Source: Candidatus Gastranaerophilales bacterium (GTDB lineage: Bacteria > Cyanobacteriota > Vampirovibrionia > Gastranaerophilales > Gastranaerophilaceae). From it: a stretch of DNA of 64,000 bases. The stretch spans positions 1-64,000 of the forward strand of contig CALVCQ010000001.1 in the NCBI GenBank assembly GCA_944326115.1. Direction: 5' to 3'. The notes beneath the pieces are model-generated. The model worked only from the letters and a program-made list of their open reading frames with translations. It made no database searches and was not told where the DNA came from. Positions 59,763-64,000 of the stretch are shown here, piece by piece; position 1 is the stretch's first letter; each line of letters begins with the position of its first letter. The position numbers were made by a program, and so were the translations under genes.

Positions 59763-59925
59763 TTACATTTCCTTTCTTATATATCCAAGGCAATTATATA
59801 ACACTCATATATGAAATGCCATATAATATATCCGCTGTAATACCTTAGTGTTTCTACAAGCCGGATATGCATCAGCATTTGTCCGGTATAAAGTAAAGAT
59901 TAGAAAAAATTTGTATGAAAAAGAA

Positions 59926-61407
59926 TCAACCGTGCGTTCTTATAAAGTTTTCAAACATGTGATAAACTTTGTCTGTATACCAGTAAGCTTCGTTTGATGT
60001 GTCAAAAACTCCGTCCCAGTGTCTTTCACATTCTGTCCAGGCATCGTTTGCCTGCATTTCTTTTGTTCGCAGCATTTGTTCATGAGTATTGGTGTAAGGA
60101 GACAGCGGGAAAATATCTGCAAGCTGCATGTAAGATGGCAATTTATCTTCCTTGTAATTGTATCCGAACAGGCATGAATTTATTCTGTTTAATCTCTTTC
60201 CCTCTTCGTATCTGGAAGAGCCTTCATCGTTGTCATTAGATACTTCCGGACCCGCTGCATAGTCTCTTGAATATTTCTGGCATTCAGCTTCCCATCTGAC
60301 GCTTTCAAAATTATCAGCTCTTCCCCAGTCAGTGCCGGCTGTATAACCTGCCTGTTTAAATTCATATCTGCTGTCGCATTTTTCACCGACAAACGACAGA
60401 TCATTCCGTCCTGTTTTTTGTCTAATTTCATAGGTTATATACGCCATCTGGTCTTTATTCGGAACATCTCCGACTCCGCAGTAGTAATTTTTGTCAAAGA
60501 CATGTTTTCCGCTGTCAAAGTATATAGCGTCAAATCCAAGTTCTATTCCCCATACACAGGCATCAATAAATGCTTTTTCGTGTTCATACCAGTTAAAAGA
60601 TTGTCCTTTAACTCTTAATTGATCGGAGGACAGAGGCATTCTGAATCCTGTTTTGAAGCCCAGCAAATGAGCCATATCATTAAAAGCTTTTACCTGTTCA
60701 TCTGCACCCATTTTGCCGAATAATCCGTCACTTGTTAATGTCTGGCTTATTCCTGTATGCAGATTTGCACAGTAAAGGGAACCTGCATCTTTGTATCCGT
60801 CTCCGTATAAAGATGGATACAGCTGTGACAGAACAATGCAATTCGCAAAAGAATTTGGTGATGTAGGGATGGCAAGAAGCATTTTCATTGCACCGAAAAG
60901 ACCTTCCGTTGCTCTATTTCCGTCATATTTTGCAACTATTCTCGGATTGATTTCTATGTAATTTGCGTGTCTTCCCCATTTGTCCCCAAAATTTGGAGAA
61001 GGAATATAAGGCGGAATTCCCGGGTATTGTTGATCCGGTTTGATGATTGTGCATAAAGATTGTATTGTTCTCTCCGGTGTGAGCCTTAGCAGTTCTGCGG
61101 GTCTGGCGTTTAGCCATTTTTTGTTATTGACCTGATATATTCTGCTTTTTGCCCAGTTATCTTCGTATACGTCATTTCTGCCGGTTGATATCCAGAACAA
61201 TTTTTTTAATGGCTGCTGGTCTCCGTAATATCCCTTGAATGAAATTAAAGCTTTGTTTACCAATGCTCTTTGTGTCTCAAATTTATCAATTTGAGACGGG
61301 TTCAAATTAACGGGTTTGCATTCGGCTCCATGAACGCCGGATAACAATGATGACCTTGTATAAGCTCTTCTTTTTGTCGTTGTATTAACAGAAATTGCAT
61401 CAATCAT
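59926..61407 (-). CDS. Hypothetical protein, possible TIM-barrel glycosidase
   Basis: The start is taken at ATG 61407, behind GTGGA; an upstream TTG is less likely. The 493-residue product has no signal peptide. An ISFKG tag lies at 55-59. The central part has strand-plus-acid patterns of a TIM-barrel hydrolase: LGFKTGFRMP (about 250-256), GFDAIYFDSGKH (291-302; Asp298) and DLSFVGEKCDSR (337-348; Glu342), with many Trp and Tyr. One Asp after strand four and one Glu after a later strand fit a retaining glycosidase, but no named family is recognised. Single gene with long flanks. Confidence 0.55.
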   Translation of the reverse strand: MIDAISVNTTTKRRAYTRSSLLSGVHGAECKPVNLNPSQIDKFETQRALVNKALISFKGYYGDQQPLKKLFWISTGRNDVYEDNWAKSRIYQVNNKKWLNARPAELLRLTPERTIQSLCTIIKPDQQYPGIPPYIPSPNFGDKWGRHANYIEINPRIVAKYDGNRATEGLFGAMKMLLAIPTSPNSFANCIVLSQLYPSLYGDGYKDAGSLYCANLHTGISQTLTSDGLFGKMGADEQVKAFNDMAHLLGFKTGFRMPLSSDQLRVKGQSFNWYEHEKAFIDACVWGIELGFDAIYFDSGKHVFDKNYYCGVGDVPNKDQMAYITYEIRQKTGRNDLSFVGEKCDSRYEFKQAGYTAGTDWGRADNFESVRWEAECQKYSRDYAAGPEVSNDNDEGSSRYEEGKRLNRINSCLFGYNYKEDKLPSYMQLADIFPLSPYTNTHEQMLRTKEMQANDAWTECERHWDGVFDTSNEAYWYTDKVYHMFENFIRTHG

Positions 61408-61549
61408 ATTTCCACTAAAACACAAACATAAAATAATTTGCTAGTAGTTTATAAATTGAAATTTAATTATTTTATTAAAAAAATTATCGACATGTATATA
61501 TATTAAAGGGCATATAAATATTCTTCGGCTTAATTTACTCTGTTTTTAT

Positions 61550-61589
61550 TCCGGATACACGGTTCAATATTTTTAATCGTCTCCGGATA
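61550..61589. repeat. Direct repeat upstream of the ECF sigma operon
   Basis: TCCGGATA occurs at 61550-61557 and at 61582-61589, 32 bases apart, about 20-60 bases before the sigma factor start. Such a pair may be a binding site for a regulator. Confidence 0.4.
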
Positions 61590-61607
61590 GATTTAGAGAG
61601 AAATAAG

Positions 61608-62213
61608 TTGCTAATATTCGGTAAAAAACAATACAAAACAAAAAACCAGCAGGAATTGATATTAATGGCGCAAAATGACGATTTGGAAGCCGTGGAGGAG
61701 CTTGTAAAAAGAAATCAGGATAGTGTTTATGCGTCATTTTATTATTTGAGCGGAAGCTGTGAAGATATTCTGGATTTGACACAGGAGGCTCTTTTAAAGA
61801 TGGCAAAAAATATTAAGAAACTAAAAGATCCTTTCAAGTTTAAACCGTGGTTGAATCAAATTGTGACAAGACTTTTTTACGATTATCTCAGAAGTAAAAA
61901 TCGTAAACTGCAGACTGTTCCTATAGATAAAAAAGATGACGAAGAGCAGGACAGATTTAATGTAGCGGAAGTCCCCTGCAATAAATGTTCTCCTGAACAG
62001 TCCAGCCTGAATTCGGAACTTAACTGTATAATAGAACGTTCCATTCATAAACTTCCGGAATCTTTCAGACTGGCAATTGTATTAAGAGAGTTTCAGGGTC
62101 TGAGTTATGAAGAAATTGCGGAAATAACAAAAACAAACGTAGGAACGGTGAAATCCCGTATCGCCAGAGCCAGAAATAAACTTCAGGAAGATTTAAAAGA
62201 ATATATTGCATAG
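61608..62213 (+). CDS. ECF-type sigma-70 factor
   Basis: A 201-residue alternative sigma factor with region 2 (MAQNDDLEAVEELVKRNQDS to WLNQIVTRLFYDYLRSKNRK) and region 4 (LPESFRLAIVLREFQGLSYE, then EIAEITKTNVGTVKSRIARA), without regions 1 and 3. The start is TTG 61608 with AGAGAG upstream. The linker holds two cysteines in PCNKCSPEQSS (about residues 124-133), possibly redox or metal responsive. A zinc-finger anti-sigma gene follows 23 bases later, so it is probably controlled by that membrane anti-sigma factor. Confidence 0.92.
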   Translation: MLIFGKKQYKTKNQQELILMAQNDDLEAVEELVKRNQDSVYASFYYLSGSCEDILDLTQEALLKMAKNIKKLKDPFKFKPWLNQIVTRLFYDYLRSKNRKLQTVPIDKKDDEEQDRFNVAEVPCNKCSPEQSSLNSELNCIIERSIHKLPESFRLAIVLREFQGLSYEEIAEITKTNVGTVKSRIARARNKLQEDLKEYIA

Positions 62214-62236
62214 CATAACAAAGAGGTGTTGACAAA

Positions 62237-62917
62237 ATGAAAGACAAGGCGGTTTGCAGAAAAGTGACATCTATGTTGTCTCTTTATATTGATGACAAAG
62301 TTACGTTACAGGAAAAATCTTTTATAGAAGAGCATCTTGCAGCATGTGATGAGTGTCATCAAAAATATCTTTACCTGAAATCTCTTATTAAAAATTTGAA
62401 AGATTCATACAAACAGGTACTGGAGCTGGCTGTAAAAAAACAAAAACAGGTGACTTTCAATATAAGAGAACATGAAAAATTTTTGAACAGAATATCTCCT
62501 TACGTGGATAATGAACTTGATTCAAAAGAATGTTTTGACTTTAGAAAATATTTGATGAAATCGAAATCCGCACAAAAAGAGCTGAAAAAATTGTATACTT
62601 TACAAAAAAAGTTAAAAAATTCATTTAATGAAACAAAAAAATTTGCACCAAAACGAATTACACATAATGTAATGAGAAAAATAACACCTGAAAAAACATT
62701 TTTTGAGAGCACTATTATAGAGGGTATTTTTTCACAGAAGACAGCTAAAGCAGCCATTCTTGCAGGATTGATCCTGTTCGGCGCTTATGAATTCAAACAG
62801 CTGGATACTCCCTTAAAAGAAAAAACCAAACAGATACTGTTAAAAGAAGTTCACAGAAGCATTGGACCTGCAAATACAAATACACCAAAAACAGACGATG
62901 ATTTTATTAAGTTTTAA
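62237..62917 (+). CDS. Zinc-finger anti-sigma factor, membrane-anchored
   Basis: A 226-residue protein. The N-terminal zf-HC2 (ZAS) domain has Cys7, His33, Cys37 and Cys40 (EEHLAACDECHQ). A second, decayed copy at residues 85-120 (LNRISPYVDNELDSKECFDF) has lost most ligands. One membrane helix lies at about 169-186 (TAKAAILAGLILFGAYEF), followed by a short tail of 40 residues. It probably holds the upstream ECF sigma factor inactive at the membrane. AGAGGTG lies upstream of the ATG. The next gene is convergent and begins at the adjacent base. Confidence 0.88.
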   Translation: MKDKAVCRKVTSMLSLYIDDKVTLQEKSFIEEHLAACDECHQKYLYLKSLIKNLKDSYKQVLELAVKKQKQVTFNIREHEKFLNRISPYVDNELDSKECFDFRKYLMKSKSAQKELKKLYTLQKKLKNSFNETKKFAPKRITHNVMRKITPEKTFFESTIIEGIFSQKTAKAAILAGLILFGAYEFKQLDTPLKEKTKQILLKEVHRSIGPANTNTPKTDDDFIKF

Positions 62918-63610
62918 TTAATCGGTAAATCTGAATTTTAAAAGAGCCCATATTGCATGGAAACCGTCAATCCAGGTTATTTTTTTCCCTTCTGAATATT
63001 CTCTGCCGTAATAGGAGATAGGAAGTTCATAAAGTCTTGCATGTCTTTTCAGTACTTTTGCCGTAATCTCCGGCTCAAAATCGAACCTGTCAGATTTTAT
63101 TTCTATACCCTGTAAAAATTTTGTGTTAAAAGCTTTATAACATGTTTCCATATCTGAAAGAGTAGCTCCGTACAGGATGTTTGTTGTAAGAGTCAGAACT
63201 TTATTTCCGAGCCAGTGCGTAAACATAAACGAACGGGAAGGTTTTGCGCCAGTGAGTCTTGAACCGTATACAACATCAGCTTTGTCCTTTATGATAAGCC
63301 GTATGAGTTCTTCGTAATCATTCGGGTCGTACTCAAGGTCGGCATCTTGAATAACCATAATATCCCCTGTGATATGAGCCATTGCTGTTCTTATGGCAGC
63401 GCCTTTGCCCTGATTTTTCTCGTGGTAATAAATCTTGTATTTATTTTCAAGAGTCTTCAAATGTTCTCTTGTTCCGTCATAAGACATATCATCAACAAGT
63501 ACAATCTCCTTTTCCAACCCGCAAAACGGTGCCTGTTCTATTTTTTCAAGAATTGCATCTATTGTTTTTCTTTCATTATAAACAGGAACCACTATACTTA
63601 TTTTTTTCAT
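62918..63610 (-). CDS. Family 2 glycosyltransferase, dolichyl-phosphate mannose synthase-like
   Basis: A 230-residue cytoplasmic GT-A enzyme. It starts with ISIVVPVYNERKTIDAIL, has the acidic residues VLVDDMSYDGT (39-46) and the metal-binding VIQDADLEYDP (Asp89-Ala-Asp91), and NQGKGAAIRTAM. DMETCYKAFN and FDFEPEITAKV are typical of DPM1-like enzymes that load a sugar on a polyprenyl phosphate. There are no membrane helices, so it lacks the GtrB-type anchor. It could make the donor for a GT-C transferase such as the one at 51324, but that link is inference. Confidence 0.9.
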   Translation of the reverse strand: MKKISIVVPVYNERKTIDAILEKIEQAPFCGLEKEIVLVDDMSYDGTREHLKTLENKYKIYYHEKNQGKGAAIRTAMAHITGDIMVIQDADLEYDPNDYEELIRLIIKDKADVVYGSRLTGAKPSRSFMFTHWLGNKVLTLTTNILYGATLSDMETCYKAFNTKFLQGIEIKSDRFDFEPEITAKVLKRHARLYELPISYYGREYSEGKKITWIDGFHAIWALLKFRFTD

Positions 63611-63694
63611 GTTTCTCCCCGATATCGAGTATCTTTATTTATAAATTCTAAAAAATATTGTATAATTAAATAAAGATTATGTTAAGGGTGTTAT

Positions 63695-64000
63695 ATGGAA
63701 GATTTTATAAAATCCGTTTGTGTAGAAGATATAAACAATGCTCAAAATACGATGTTTTCTCTGTTTAAGACTTTAGAAACAGCCAGTCTCGGAAGTCTTT
63801 GCGCAAAAGCGGAAATGATTCATAACACTTTTCTCGTTAACAAATCTTATGAATTTATAGCTCAGAATCTTTCATTAATGGCTATTTTAAAATACAAAGC
63901 AGACAAATCCAACTATAAAATTGCATTGAATATGCTGGAGGATGCCAGATTTCTTGCGGAAAATTCTCAGAATAAAAATGCAATTAAAACAAACAGTTTT
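63695..64000 (+). CDS. Hypothetical protein (N-terminal part)
   Basis: A frame starts at ATG 63695 with AAGG upstream and runs off the right edge after 102 codons. It begins MEDFIKSVCVEDINNAQNTM and is helical, with no signal peptide or membrane helix. The segment KADKSNYKIALNMLEDARFL looks like a helical repeat, but nothing can be assigned. The stop lies outside the window. Confidence 0.6.
   Translation, partial: MEDFIKSVCVEDINNAQNTMFSLFKTLETASLGSLCAKAEMIHNTFLVNKSYEFIAQNLSLMAILKYKADKSNYKIALNMLEDARFLAENSQNKNAIKTNSF

Noticed and set aside
1-64000. tRNA, rRNA or CRISPR features
   Set aside because: I looked for T-arm GTTCRA motifs with pairing arms and for regular spacer-repeat arrays and found none; short direct repeats seen have only two copies.

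Overview
The window is about 64 kb of AT-rich bacterial chromosome with short intergenic gaps and many small operons. I see no rRNA, tRNA, CRISPR array, transposase or integrase. Gene content suggests a Gram-negative-type, fermentative, probably gut-associated bacterium. The evidence is KDO biosynthesis (kdsD-kdsC), sialic-acid catabolism (nanE-nanK), an ADP-forming acetyl-CoA synthetase, pyruvate kinase and L-serine dehydratase, with no respiratory or photosynthetic genes in view. My best guess is a non-photosynthetic cyanobacterial relative (Melainabacteria/Vampirovibrionia, order Gastranaerophilales). This rests on gene content and on the look of the lineage-specific hypothetical proteins, not on a marker-gene tree.

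Layout. 1-4.5 kb: accessory genes, with two coupled AAA-like ATPases (the larger made of decayed AAA modules), a gene remnant and a possible caspase/CHAT-fold protein. 5.3-9.9 kb: KDO genes, a papain/NlpC-like protein, a 58-residue protein and nanEK. 10.3-16.3 kb: a phospholipid operon with an LplT-PlsC-Aas fusion, a WG-repeat protein, cdsA and plsC. 16.4-23.1 kb: an orphan McrB-like ATPase, a rhodanese, uppS, an FtsB-like protein, yjbQ with a serpin-like secreted protein, and a RelA/SpoT-like protein. 23.2-31.5 kb: secA, the acetyl-CoA synthetase, fabI and pyk. 31.7-43 kb: a DUF4914 P-loop protein, accD-accA, an amidase, a sugar transporter, sdaAB-sdaAA, gatB and dapA. 43-50 kb: a nuclease-like secreted protein, miaB, ftsH, cysS and two lineage-type small proteins. 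50-56 kb: coaE with a GT-C type membrane enzyme, then flhB with a FliA-type sigma factor and a histidine kinase. 56-64 kb: Nif3-like protein, coaBC, trpS, a possible glycosidase, an ECF sigma/anti-sigma pair, a family 2 glycosyltransferase and a truncated gene.

How the genes fit together. Fatty-acid supply (accA, accD, fabI), phospholipid building and repair (Aas fusion, cdsA, plsC), undecaprenyl phosphate (uppS), KDO and glycosyltransferases form an envelope theme. SecA, FtsH, amidase and the FtsB-like protein serve export, quality control and division. Energy metabolism looks like substrate-level phosphorylation from sugars, sialic acid and serine to pyruvate and acetate.

The least ordinary material is in accessory proteins and intergenic DNA: three-module decayed AAA proteins, a divergent RelA/SpoT fold, an orphan McrB homologue with altered motifs, an intergenic repeat family whose hairpin changes sequence while keeping its stem, and a probable leaderless nanE transcript. 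All functional calls come from reading motifs by eye; no database search was run.
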